In this document: positions 53,335-63,470 of the stretch, in pieces
How the letters are laid out: each line of letters begins with the position of its first letter
Position numbering within the stretch: the stretch's first letter is position 1
Assembly: GCA_907165275.2 (NCBI GenBank)
Contig: OU015675.1
Coordinates: 7,581,501 to 7,645,500, forward strand
DNA: 64,000 bases
Origin: Zygaena filipendulae
Lineage: Eukaryota > Arthropoda > Insecta > Lepidoptera > Zygaenidae
Direction: 5' to 3'
Position numbers and translations under genes: made by a program
Notes under the pieces: generated by a model
Databases searched by the model: none
Told to the model about the DNA's origin: nothing
The model's input: the letters and a program-made list of their open reading frames with translations, nothing else

Positions 53335-54046
53335 GTAACTTGTATTGCCTTCAAATGTATAGATGACACTGCGACAGGCTGAGGAACTTTCTTCCATTAT
53401 TATAAACAGTTTTCAGTTCCCGGAAGGCTTGTGAAATCTTCACCTACACATCCAGCATTTTATCACTCGATGTTCACAGCTTTTGTTCGGCAATTTAAAC
53501 TCTAATTTCTAATGCTGTCAAGAAAGATTAATAAATGCGCCAGCATTTCTTCAAATGCTTTAATGTGTTAATGTTAAAATAAATTTAAAATGTTAAAAAC
53601 TTGAAACCCCAAAATACAAGGTGGGTCGATTCGGGTGTCAGCAAGTACACATGAGTAACAAGACTGTTTTGTTCACCATTGATTTTCAGCGTGACATATT
53701 AAAATAGACACTGTAAAACTGTAAAGTTTCAATTTCTTCGAACTTTAAAAGTTACGTAGATCAACATGGATAAACAAGCATTCACCTTTACATTGGATAC
53801 ACCTTTTTTTAAAAACGTAATAATTTTATTTAGTTTACATTGTTTTGTACACTTCACGCCGACCGATTCCTTCTTTGAACGCAACCAAAGACGTACAAAG
53901 ACTGGGCTGCTTCTAACCATAAAGCAATAAGTAAACAATCTTTTTGTAACTTCTTCTCACATCGAAATTTCAACCTTATAGAGTGCGTGTAAAGTTGAAA
54001 GTACAATGGCCGATAATGTAAGAGCGGGCTTAAAGTTGTGAAACAT
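53335..54046. other. Intergenic DNA, nothing recognised
   Basis: AT-rich, unique within the window, no coding frame with a recognisable domain. Confidence 0.5.
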
Positions 54047-54356
54047 ACATTTCATTTCATTTATTTACTTGCTTAAAACATGGTTACAATATACATATAT
54101 GTGTACAGTGGTTTAAAATTAGATTAGTCCAGCATGTTTTTGCCCTACTGGACGTGCAAAGTTTAATGTAGATTTATATTTTATTACGCTAGGATAATAT
54201 TAAGTTATATTATAGTATCTATATATATATATAAATAAAGTCATATACAATACAATTACAATTACACACTATCACATTACAACATCTACATAGGTATACC
54301 AAGTTACATATCCATCAACATATTATTACGATTACAGTGGGAATTATCATACTTAA

Positions 54357-57257
54357 TTATAAATTGTCCTCCAGATATTCATTTATACTATAATAGGACT
54401 TTTCCAGCAATAAAGTCAGGAGTTTCTTTTTAAAAAGATTAATCGTATCCGCATTGCGAATGTGTCTAGGCAATCCGTTATATACTAATGATGCCATGCC
54501 AAATATGCTGTTTCTTAATAACCTAGTCTTACATGGCAAGACACGTATTTTGTCTAAATGTCTAGATCTTGTCCTGTATATGAATTTGTCAGGATTGTTC
54601 CTGACGAAAATAGCACATTCATATATGTAAATACAGGGAAATGTAAGAAGGTTTAATCTCTTAAAGAACGGTTTACAAGAATCAGTCACCTTAAGTCCAC
54701 AAATAGCCCTAATACATCGTTTCTGACCTCTAAAAACATCTTCTTTACTAGCCGCATTTCCCCAAAACAAAATCCCATATCTCAGTAAGGATGCAACATA
54801 TCCGTGGTACGCTGTCAACAGGGCGGTTTGGTTAGATATTTTGCTCAGTTTAAGTAAAGCATATGAGAATTGATGCAATTTTGTACATACTTGATCAATA
54901 TGTGTTTTGAATTTTAAGTTATCGTCTATATGTATACCTAAGAATTTAGTAGTATTAGTTAAGTCAATTTTTTTGTCCATATATTTTATGTCAAGATTAT
55001 CAATTTTGCTATGTCTTTGCTTAAAATTCATTATTTTAGATTTGTCAAGATTTATTTTTAAATTGTTACATTTTAGCCATCTAATCACGGACTGTAGAGT
55101 AATATTAATTTCTTTATTAAGGTCAGCATTGTCATTACCAACAAAGAGAATGGTGCTGTCATCTGCAAATAACGTCATTTGGTGCCTTGTTGCCGTAGGA
55201 AAATCATTGATGTAAATCAAGAATAGCAAAGGCCCTAGCACGCTACCCTGTGGCACACCGCGTGTTACGTATTCTGGTTTCGACTGGTATGTCAACTCAA
55301 TTTTACGTTTGACGCACAGTTTGGTAATTTGTGTAACCTGAATTCGATTCCCCAAATATGATTGCAATAAATTGAGGGCGTTTCCTCTAATCCCATAGTT
55401 GCTCAATTTGCTGATAAGAATTCTGTGATCGACATGATCAAAAGCTTTTGTCATGTCCATGAATAGAGCCACCGCCGGCAAACGCACATCCACATTACCC
55501 ATAACTTTTTCTAGGAAATTATATAATGCTAGGTTTATTGTTTTGTTTTTTCTAAAACCGTATTGATTATCGACAAGCAGTTTATTCGTTTCAAAGAACA
55601 AATACAAATTTCTATAGATAATTTTTTCGAAAACCTTTGAGAAAGTAGGAATGAGTGCCACTGGTCTATAGTTTGTCATTAGATTCTTGTCATTCTTTTT
55701 AAATATTGGTTTAATTATTGAAAACTTCAGTTTATTTGGGAATACCCCCTTTTCTACGCATAGATTGACTACATAACCTAGAACGGGAGAAATTATCTTG
55801 GCGGAATTCTTCAGTATTTTTGTTATAATGCCATCATAACCAGCACTTTTCGTATCCTTAAGAGACATAATGGTTCTATAAATGTCAAGAGGAATTGTCG
55901 GAGTCATAAAAATAGAATTAAGATTACTATTGCATGTCAACCTATGTGTGTCACTTAATGAAATGTCATTGTTTATATGATCAAGAAAATAGCTATTAAA
56001 AGTTTGAGCGATTACTTCAGGATCCGTTACGATGTTTCCGTCAACATTCAGTTTTAATACGTCATTCCTAGGAGCAGTCATTTTATTGTTGTTGATTGTT
56101 TTCCATGTAGCTTTAGATTTATTCAAAGACGATTTTATGTAATGGCTATTTTGTGCTTTTTGTGTGAGTCTAATTATTGTTCTAAATCGTTTAGCAAAAT
56201 TCTTGAAATTTTGTCTATTGGACTCGGTAGGCGACTTACGATACTTCCATAGTAGTTCCCGTTTACGTTTGCTACATAACCTAATGCCTCGCGTTATCCA
56301 CTTAGGTTTAATAAAAGCGGATATCCTAACCCTTATAGTGGGAAAACATAAATCATAGAATAGTTTATACATATCGTAGAATCGGTTAAACGCAAGATTA
56401 GCGTCTTCCGTTTCATAAACATCACTAAAAGAAAGGCTACCAATACTCTCTAAGAATTTCATCCTATTTTCATGGCTATAGTCCCTTTTTAGAGAGTACC
56501 AAAACTTATGAGACGGTCGTTTCTTTGTTGGGAATTTCAAAATTTGAGCTGTATGATCCGATAGACCCAGATCGATAACATTCCCCTTACTACCCTTAAT
56601 ATTGTGTGCTATATTGTCAATACAAGTGCCACTTGATAACCGGGTTGGCTCATTGAATACCAATACGAGATTGAAACCGGATAGCGAATTTATAAGATCC
56701 CTAGTGTACTTTGTATCCTGTAAACTATTGATATTTAAGTCACCGCACAGTATTATTTTTTTGTTATTTAGCGTTAATCTGTTTAATATTTTGTTAAGAA
56801 TTTTAAAAAACGTATTATATGATTTAGTAGTGTTATTAGGTATCCTATACACATTGACGATTACTATTCTGTGATAATGAAGTTCAAGAGCCGAAACTTC
56901 AATAACATTAGATACTGACAAATCGTTAATATTAGTGAGTGGTGTATACGATTCACCTTTTTTTATAAGAATGCAAGAGCCACCTCTTCGGTTATCTCTC
57001 GAAAAATTGGATGCTAATGTAAAATTCGGAATATTTAAAACCTTTGTATCCTCATCAGTCATATTATGTTCTGTAATGCATAGCACATCAACCGAAATCC
57101 CACTGTCCCTCAACTCGTCTAAGCATATTGACAACATATCCGATTTACCTATAAGTCCGCTAATATTTTGATGTAGTACATGCATAAAGTTAGTAACGAA
57201 AAAAATCACGGTCCTTTTTGCCGTTACTATCATGATAGAAAGAATTAATATTGGCAA
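54357..57257 (-). CDS. LINE ORF2: AP endonuclease and reverse transcriptase
   Basis: 966 residues as an open frame; the likely start is Met25 (57,185; MHVLHQNISGL), 4 nt after the ORF1 stop, which leaves 942 residues. Endonuclease: N31, TEH at 62-64, GDLN at 172-175, SDH at 233-235. Reverse transcriptase: RPVALIPTFSKVFEK (about 531-545), GVPQGSVLGPLLF (667 on), active-site FADD at 697-700. The C-terminus carries the usual R-G-x-x-x-C-x-R thumb-like region. Provides nicking and target-primed reverse transcription. It looks coding-competent. Confidence 0.95.
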   Translation of the reverse strand: MPILILSIMIVTAKRTVIFFVTNFMHVLHQNISGLIGKSDMLSICLDELRDSGISVDVLCITEHNMTDEDTKVLNIPNFTLASNFSRDNRRGGSCILIKKGESYTPLTNINDLSVSNVIEVSALELHYHRIVIVNVYRIPNNTTKSYNTFFKILNKILNRLTLNNKKIILCGDLNINSLQDTKYTRDLINSLSGFNLVLVFNEPTRLSSGTCIDNIAHNIKGSKGNVIDLGLSDHTAQILKFPTKKRPSHKFWYSLKRDYSHENRMKFLESIGSLSFSDVYETEDANLAFNRFYDMYKLFYDLCFPTIRVRISAFIKPKWITRGIRLCSKRKRELLWKYRKSPTESNRQNFKNFAKRFRTIIRLTQKAQNSHYIKSSLNKSKATWKTINNNKMTAPRNDVLKLNVDGNIVTDPEVIAQTFNSYFLDHINNDISLSDTHRLTCNSNLNSIFMTPTIPLDIYRTIMSLKDTKSAGYDGIITKILKNSAKIISPVLGYVVNLCVEKGVFPNKLKFSIIKPIFKKNDKNLMTNYRPVALIPTFSKVFEKIIYRNLYLFFETNKLLVDNQYGFRKNKTINLALYNFLEKVMGNVDVRLPAVALFMDMTKAFDHVDHRILISKLSNYGIRGNALNLLQSYLGNRIQVTQITKLCVKRKIELTYQSKPEYVTRGVPQGSVLGPLLFLIYINDFPTATRHQMTLFADDSTILFVGNDNADLNKEINITLQSVIRWLKCNNLKINLDKSKIMNFKQRHSKIDNLDIKYMDKKIDLTNTTKFLGIHIDDNLKFKTHIDQVCTKLHQFSYALLKLSKISNQTALLTAYHGYVASLLRYGILFWGNAASKEDVFRGQKRCIRAICGLKVTDSCKPFFKRLNLLTFPCIYIYECAIFVRNNPDKFIYRTRSRHLDKIRVLPCKTRLLRNSIFGMASLVYNGLPRHIRNADTINLFKKKLLTLLLEKSYYSINEYLEDNL

Positions 57258-58548
57258 CTTCCTTTACATTATTTTCATTATCAGGAGAACCGTCTGTATG
57301 CTTCCTATATTCGCATGTTTGAGTGGCCTTATCGACAGTTAATACACTCTTTTTAGCTTTTTGGACACTTAAAGCTTTTGAGTAAATATCCATTCTAATC
57401 TTATAGTCTATACGTAATAATTCTTTTAAAAGAGATCTAGACAAATTTTGTGCAAAATTCCTAATATGAGGGAGTCTTCTACTATAGTCCATGTTCATTA
57501 CTGTAACATTTTCATACCTATTACATATAAATTTAAGTGTATAATTCAATTTATTTTCATTTAAAGTTTTGTTGTACGGAATTTCACTCACAATTACATT
57601 TGTATTGATTGCTGATTTCAAAAAAATATCCAAATTAAATTGAAATTCATATGGATTCCTATCATTTGTACCGCATAAAAGAATTACATAGTCATTTTTT
57701 GTTAAATCTAATATATCAGATTTAACAGATGATAAAACATCTTTTGTTACAGCAAATGGTTTAATAAAACTTGTTACATGATATTGTTTCCCTAGAAGCT
57801 CTTGAAGTCGCTCCCGCACATGTCTGCCTTGTTGATCGCCAATTATTAATACCTTGTGGACGTTTAGTTCATTTTGTTTACAAATTGGACCCGATACTGT
57901 ATTTTTTGAATCTTCACTGTTATTCCGTGTCTTAATGTTTGTAGCTTTGTTCATAGCTTCATTATGATCTCCAATAGTTATTACTGATTCATCTGTGTTA
58001 ATATTTATCGGTTGTAAGTTCACTTTATTTAATGATCGTTTCGCATTATTTTTAGTTTGTTCAGCCTCCTTTATGTGTCTAGATGGGGATGTTTTGGTAT
58101 GACTTAATCGTAGGTTTGATAAACTTATTTTTCTGTATTGCGGTGAATAAAATTTTAAAGGTGTTGACTCAGTTGCTTTGTTCATATCACAGATTCCAAC
58201 AGATTTAAAAAGTAGAATTTTCTGCTGAGATTCAGTCAATTTTCTTTTGAGTTCTAAATTTTCTAGACTTAAACTATCAATTTCATTGTTTGCCGATTCC
58301 AGTTCCTGTTGTAGCTGTAATAGTTTAGAATGAAGTTCACCCGATTCTTGGCTCTCTGTTACATTTGTCAAACTTTGGTGAGTTATTTCAAACATCGAGT
58401 CCTCATTTACAGTGAATTTAGTTTGGCCACGTCTCCGAATGGTTATATTTTCGTCATCAAACCGTCCGCTGATACTACTGACATTAAGATCCTCCAAAGA
58501 CAATGACCGCTTTCCATCCATTTTTTGTTTTTGAATATAAAAATGCAA
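57190..58548 (-). CDS. LINE ORF1: coiled-coil, SGNH-like domain
   Basis: 452 residues; Met10 (58,521; MDGKRSLSLED) may be the real start. A Leu/Glu-rich coiled coil lies at about 70-112. At 232-400 there is an SGNH-hydrolase-like fold signature: block I as LIIGDQQGRHV (237-240), where the usual Ser nucleophile is Gln, and block III as LLCGTNDRNPYEF (293-296). Such ORF1 esterase domains occur in CR1-type LINEs. If the assignment is right, this one has lost its nucleophile. Confidence 0.85.
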   Translation of the reverse strand: MHFYIQKQKMDGKRSLSLEDLNVSSISGRFDDENITIRRRGQTKFTVNEDSMFEITHQSLTNVTESQESGELHSKLLQLQQELESANNEIDSLSLENLELKRKLTESQQKILLFKSVGICDMNKATESTPLKFYSPQYRKISLSNLRLSHTKTSPSRHIKEAEQTKNNAKRSLNKVNLQPININTDESVITIGDHNEAMNKATNIKTRNNSEDSKNTVSGPICKQNELNVHKVLIIGDQQGRHVRERLQELLGKQYHVTSFIKPFAVTKDVLSSVKSDILDLTKNDYVILLCGTNDRNPYEFQFNLDIFLKSAINTNVIVSEIPYNKTLNENKLNYTLKFICNRYENVTVMNMDYSRRLPHIRNFAQNLSRSLLKELLRIDYKIRMDIYSKALSVQKAKKSVLTVDKATQTCEYRKHTDGSPDNENNVKEVANINSFYHDSNGKKDRDFFRY

Positions 58549-58560
58549 ATCTCAAAAACA

Positions 58561-58890
58561 AGTCAATATTGGTAAAATAAAACCATGAAGACGGTAGATA
58601 CAAGAAAAAGCTGTATTGAATAGTTTCTTTGCCTCCTTCAGCATAAAAAAGCAATCATAGATCATTGACAGTTAACTTCATATTGACAGACGAGAAATAT
58701 ATATTTTTTTTTTCTGAATACCCGACGAAAAATGAGTCCGTTGATTTCAACACACCGACAACAACTGATGTGATTGGATTATTGTCAAAATAATTTAACG
58801 AACATTTTAAATCATTACATCAATGTGTGAGTGTTATTCGTTTAACGGTCTTTGAAAATATTAATATATTGTTTAATTACTTTCGACAAA
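58561..58890. other. 5' flank of the LINE and possible promoter
   Basis: AT-rich; may contain the LINE 5' UTR on - and the promoter/5' UTR of the candidate exon at 58,891 on +. No motif decides between them. Confidence 0.3.
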
Positions 58891-58958
58891 ATGGATCAGT
58901 TTAGAAACAAATGTGACACTTCGAAATATAAAGGTTTAGACTCACTATTCGGCTACTG
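58891..58958 (+). CDS. Candidate first exon of an unidentified gene
   Basis: ATG in good context (ACAAAATGG) reads MDQFRNKCDTSKYKGLDSLF, then GY and a split codon before TG|GTGAGA. Unspliced, the frame would end at once (YW, TGA), making a 23-residue peptide; a second good donor (CTC|GTAAGT) lies at about 58,975. No further exon was found on + in the remaining 5 kb. Could be chance. Confidence 0.25.
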
Positions 58959-59941
58959 GTGAGATGTTGCTCGTAAGTTTTTTTGTTTTTCCAAATTAAA
59001 TTTTAGTAGAAAGGTCGATAACATGTATGCTTAGTTTGACAAGCACATACACAAATAACTATAAATACTACTGCGAAATACATATGATACGAAACTAAAT
59101 CATATTATTTTCATCGAAAACAAAATAAAAACAGCCATCTGTAAAATTACAGAGCAATCAATGATTGTGGTCAAGAACACATTTTCTGCATTTTGAATGG
59201 GATCAGTAATAGTACATAGTGTAATGTAGTACTTAATAATATAGTTATAGGTAGTAGAAAGTGTAGCAACTGTAGCAGATTCTTTGTCTTACAATAAGAG
59301 AATTAGTCAAGTTTTTTTCTTCATCATAAGATGAAATATAAAACAAAATAGGTTTCTATATCTAAAGAAATTACACAAGTAAAAAAAAATTTTAAACACT
59401 AAAAAACTTCTATGGAAAATTACTATAGAGTATAGATTTATTTTAGAAATGGATTATGTTGTGCTTAAATTGTGCTTCGTCTCTTTCCTCTGACAAATAT
59501 ACATAGATTGTATGAAAGTGCAAAAAACACGTTAAGTATTTTATTGAATTGGTAAAACAAAAAGTTATAAATGAATATTTCGTAATATCTCTAACAACAT
59601 AAACTCTAGCACGCTATAAATTCGGGACGAAATATATAATTTTTACCGAGAAGTTTCAGACTCTGCCTTATAATTACAAATTAACAAAGTGCCTACATTC
59701 TACTTAAAAATAAACCTATAGGTGTTATACAACGTGTAATAGGAAAGTGAAATAATAATCGAGGATGTATAAATGTATGATTAATTATATTATTTAGTAC
59801 AGAAATATCCGTCAAAATACATATATTTAAAGAAAAAAACCAACTCACTTTAAGCATGAGATATCGTAAACTCAACGCCGGGCTGCGAGTTCACAACTAA
59901 GAAAACGCACATAAAAATCACAAAAATTTTATATTTATACT
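58959..59941. other. AT-rich DNA, nothing recognised
   Basis: No repeat shared with the rest of the window except a short family-D-like TTATACAACGTGTAATAGG at about 59,726. Confidence 0.45.
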
Positions 59942-60098
59942 TAATATCATAAAGAAGTAAAGTTTGTGAGTTTGTAAGTGTAATCTCTGGATCTACTGTA
60001 CAGATTTTGAAGTCTTTTACCAATAGAAGGCCACGTCATTTGTAAGTTTCATAGGCATATTGTAACCCGAAATTATCGCGGGAGAATCGCTAGTCAGG
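59942..60098 (+). mobile_element. Helitron-related repeat, shortened
   Basis: 'AAGTTTGTGAGTTTGTAAG', 'CTCTGGATCTACTG', 'CCGAAATTATCGCGGG', ending ATCGCTAG|T. Confidence 0.5.
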
Positions 60099-60343
60099 TG
60101 TACACGGCCTGATATGAGCTGTGCTCTTCTACTTTTAGTAGAAGGTATCTGTCACTGACGACTTCATTCGATTGTATACTCTAACCGAGCTACGCCCCGA
60201 AATTATTATTCCACACAAAACTTTACACATTGTATATTAAATTATACATCAACAATACAACATTATTTGGACGCCGATAAGCAATAACACGGTAACCTAC
60301 AAAATGAAATTATTGATACAGAACTCTTTATTGAAGAGTTATA

Positions 60344-60927
60344 AAGGGTCTTTCAATAGGGACGGGTCGATGTTGGCAGCCTGTGGCGGCCATGTTGTTT
60401 TAACGTCGTCTTTCTAACCTATATTTTTTTATTCAGTTAGTAATGCCAAATCACCATGGCAAGTTACACGGTTGAGCAACACGTCCAAATGTTAAAAATG
60501 TATTACCAAAATGAGTGTTCGTTAGTGCAAACGTTACGTGCATTGCGCCCATTTTACGGCAGACGGTGAGAGGTGACGTGAATTGGCCACCGAGATCCTG
60601 CGACTTATCACCTTTAGACTTTTTTTTGTGGGGTTTTCTTAAGTCGCAGGTCTATACCAATAAGCCACAATCGACCGATGCCCTTAAAGTCAACATAGCT
60701 CAGGCTATCGCTGAAATTCAACCCGAACTATGCGGCAGAGTTGTTGAACATTGGACAACTCGAATTCGTGCCACCGTGAGAAGCCGCGGCGGACATTTAA
60801 ACGATGTGATTTTCCACACATAATGGCATATATAGCTCTTTCAAATAAAAAAAAAAATCGTTAAAATCTCACACACGGCCTTTTTTATTTCATGTCAAAA
60901 TCGACCCGTCCTTATTGAAAGACCCTT
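60344..60927 (+). mobile_element. Deleted mariner-like transposon (584 bp)
   Basis: Inverted repeats AAGGGTCTTTCAATAGGGAC (left) and GTCCTTATTGAAAGACCCTT (right), flanked by TA. It retains the two ends of a transposase gene joined by an internal deletion, so it is non-autonomous. Confidence 0.9.
60456..60823 (+). pseudogene. Mariner-like transposase remnant, internally deleted
   Basis: N-terminal piece 60,456-60,569: MASYTVEQHVQMLKMYYQNE, then a stretch to FYGRR and stop, a helix-turn-helix start. C-terminal piece to the TAA at 60,823 in another frame: DVNWPPRSCDLSPLDFFLWG, then FLKSQVYTNKPQ, holding the third catalytic Asp region (SPLDFF). The first two DDE acidic residues lie in the deleted part. 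Confidence 0.85.
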
Positions 60928-61159
60928 TAGAACGTTTTTTCATTATATGTTCACCTTATTACATCGTTTAAATACCAACAAAATGTTGATCATAAAAAAT
61001 GTGTACACAAAATGGCGTTATAATTTTAAAACTTTTAATTTAAAAAAAATCAGTGTGGGTTAACACACAATTGCTTATCTATTTCCAATTATACACGCTG
61101 TATACCTATATAAATTATACATGAACAATATGAAGTGTATAATGCGATTAGCAACGCGT

Positions 61160-61291
61160 TCATTGCAAGGTGACGGTGAGGCGGCTGGCGGCGACCATCT
61201 TGTGGTGGAACTTCCTCTTGAACCCTTCGGCGGCGACGGTCGTCTTGAACGTGATCTTGGCGGTTCGTTCCTCCTTGTCCAATATTAAACT
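61160..61291 (-). CDS. Candidate terminal exon of an unidentified gene
   Basis: On -, acceptor ATTAATTTTGCAG is followed by 43 codons and TGA: SLILDKEERTAKITFKTTVA, then AEGFKRKFHHKMVAASRLTV and TLQ. It is markedly more GC-rich than its flanks, with C/G-ending codons like the ERMP1 exons, which argues for a real host exon. The rest of the gene would lie at higher coordinates or outside the window. I do not recognise the family. Confidence 0.5.
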   Translation of the reverse strand, partial: SLILDKEERTAKITFKTTVAAEGFKRKFHHKMVAASRLTVTLQ

Positions 61292-61731
61292 CTGCAAAAT
61301 TAATCCGGTATGCCTTTTTTCATTAGTTATTTTAAATCTTAATTTTATACACGTCTCATAGAATAGATCCACTTATTCGGTAACTTAGGTATATTTGAAA
61401 CAATTCCGTTTGCGATTTGCGGACATTTTGATTACAAACTACAATAGGTAGTAACAAAGCAATTTGATTAAAATTTTAAACATAAAATCGAAATCTTTTG
61501 TATTCTCTTGTATCTTTTTTAAACTTTTCTCATTCGTTAATTGACTTGACATTTTCTTAGCAATAACTCAACATTATAACAATGTCAATTTTAAATTGAC
61601 AATCGCAAATCATTTTTTTGATTATAACTTGATTTTAGTTAGTTTATAATAAATAATGTGTCGAACTCAGGCGACATCTCTCTTTGGTACACTCTACTTG
61701 GTTACACCTAATTCATTTGATCCTATAATAG
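61292..61731. other. AT-rich DNA upstream (on -) of the candidate exon
   Basis: No second exon is evident; the frame upstream of the acceptor (MDLFYETCIKLRFKITNEK) is AT-rich and looks intronic. Confidence 0.4.
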
Positions 61732-62057
61732 GGATGTTGACTACTATTGAAAATCAAAATTCTAATTAGTCCGTCAGTTAGAAAATAAAAAACACGTAAT
61801 AGACACGTATTTTTTGCTTTTTTAAATAAATTAAAATATACAGAGATAAAGCGCATTAAAATTTAGGATGAGGAGGTCGTGACGTCACTCACCACAAAAC
61901 CGCCATACAAACTGTCAGAATAGTGACGTCACGCGAAATTTCAACTCAATATATCGCCGTTATTTTTTGATTACGTAAAAAAAGAAAAAATACGTGTCCA
62001 ATATTTTTTAATAATCTACAAGACGGACTAAAAAATAAAAATTAGTCAACATGCCCA
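61732..62057. mobile_element. MITE family B, full length
   Basis: GGGATGTTGACTA at left and TAGTCAACATGCCCAT at right. TGACGTCA at 61,880-61,887 and 61,924-61,931. Confidence 0.88.
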
Positions 62058-62097
62058 TTAAAGAAGTTGGAATCTGGGAGGATTCCAACTTCTTTAA
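62058..62097. repeat. Perfect 17-bp hairpin
   Basis: TTAAAGAAGTTGGAATC and its exact reverse complement separated by TGGGAG, abutting the MITE end. Followed by AT-rich sequence, not a T run on +. Confidence 0.85.
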
Positions 62098-63235
62098 TTA
62101 TAGCAACGTGTATAAATCTATAGATAACAATAATATAATCACATTATAATTATTATAACCACAACCCAAATGCATTTCATATTGAAATTGCATCATATTT
62201 GTTACAATATTTATAATATAAATAATTTAAACAATAAATATTTATGTGTTGGTTTGAAACTTAAAGAGATACTCATTCTTATGCCTTAGTCTGAATAAAT
62301 ACAAAATGGTACAGAAGTATTCAACAGTGTAAGCTTTATAACTAAACCAATATACTTTATAAAACAGAATCATACATTTTCACAATCAATAAAATAGAAA
62401 ATAAGCAAAAGTTCATTGTCATGGATACTCTGATATACTTTTTGTAAATATTTAGGAAGTAGAACACATCTTTAACAAAGTTATTGATCTTGTATAATAA
62501 TACATTTTAATAATGAATAATTTGGATAGATTTGCAAAAAATAATTATTATTGTTTATATAAATAATACATTATGATAAATTATGTATTTTTTTTTGTAT
62601 ATAAAAAGCCAGTGTGGTCAGTTTTTACTGTACAGATGTGGCGGTAAGTTATAATTTGAGTCACTCGCCACATCATATCACAAAAAATTAACAGTTTAGC
62701 AACTTTTACTTATGATCTTGTTCAATTTGTTGAAATTATCGTTTGTTCTCAAGCTACATGAAAGTATTTAAAAAATAGATACTTATTATTATAGCAAGTG
62801 TATAATGAATAATGTAAATATATTATTTTAATAAAAATATTTATAATAAAAATATACCAATTTCGTATAAATAATTGGTCAATTTATAAAATGTATGTAT
62901 AACACAGGTGGCAATTTATCACAGATAGTAATGTTGAGATTCAACTATTTACAGTAAATTTTTGGTTCAAAAACAAATCATTATTTTGTATCGTTAGTAA
63001 TAATAACAAGTAACATAGTATCACAGATATTTTAATTGAGGTTTAATCATAGAAATGAACCTCATCATAAGAAACACAGCAATTCATTATCACAATAACC
63101 ACTAAGGTTGTTTTGGTGGTTCAAATGGATGTTGTAACAACCGTGCTTAAAAATTCACCGACGGCTATTGTGCCAAAAAAACAAGTCTATTCGACCAACA
63201 AACACTCCTAGCTAGTACACATGTTGTATATTAAT
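62098..63235. other. AT-rich DNA, nothing recognised
   Basis: About 75-80% A+T, no transposon ends matching those elsewhere, no gene. Confidence 0.5.
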
Positions 63236-63470
63236 ACTAGCTTTTGCCCTCAGATTCGCTCGCGTTAGTGTAGATTTCAGCAATCAATTTTTTATCCCTC
63301 GGGAACGATACCTTTTTTCTGGATGAATGGCAATGTCCTTATTTCCCTAACAACGTGTACCTACGCTAATAAATTCCATGATGTTTAGATCAGTAGAAAC
63401 GCCGTGAAAACGTAACAAACGTAACAAACAATTTTACATTCGTATTTGTAATATATGTAAGTTATCATTG
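63236..63470 (-). mobile_element. Helitron-related repeat, strongly diverged
   Basis: On + CTAGCTTTTGCCCTCAGATTC, 'CCTAACAACGTGTACCTACG', and 'GAAACGCCGTGAAAACGTAACAAAC' to GTAATATATGTAAG. An old copy. Confidence 0.5.

Larger units (their letters stand above)
54047..58560 (-). mobile_element. CR1/Daphne-type LINE, both ORFs intact
   Basis: On the - strand: ORF1, a 4-nt gap to a good ORF2 Met, ORF2, a 3' UTR of about 300 bp and a short pentamer tail (AAATG)n at about 54,047-54,065 instead of poly(A). Tandem-repeat tails and an ORF1 with an SGNH-like domain are features of the CR1/L2/Daphne side of the Jockey superfamily. No stop or frameshift was found in either ORF. The 5' end is not defined. 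Confidence 0.85.
60263..61094. mobile_element. MITE family E, copy 3, split by a mariner
   Basis: Left arm TTTGGACGCCGATAAGCAAT, right arm ATTGCTTATCTATTTCCAAT. Comparison with the empty copies shows the insertion between GAGTTA and GAACG. Confidence 0.85.
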
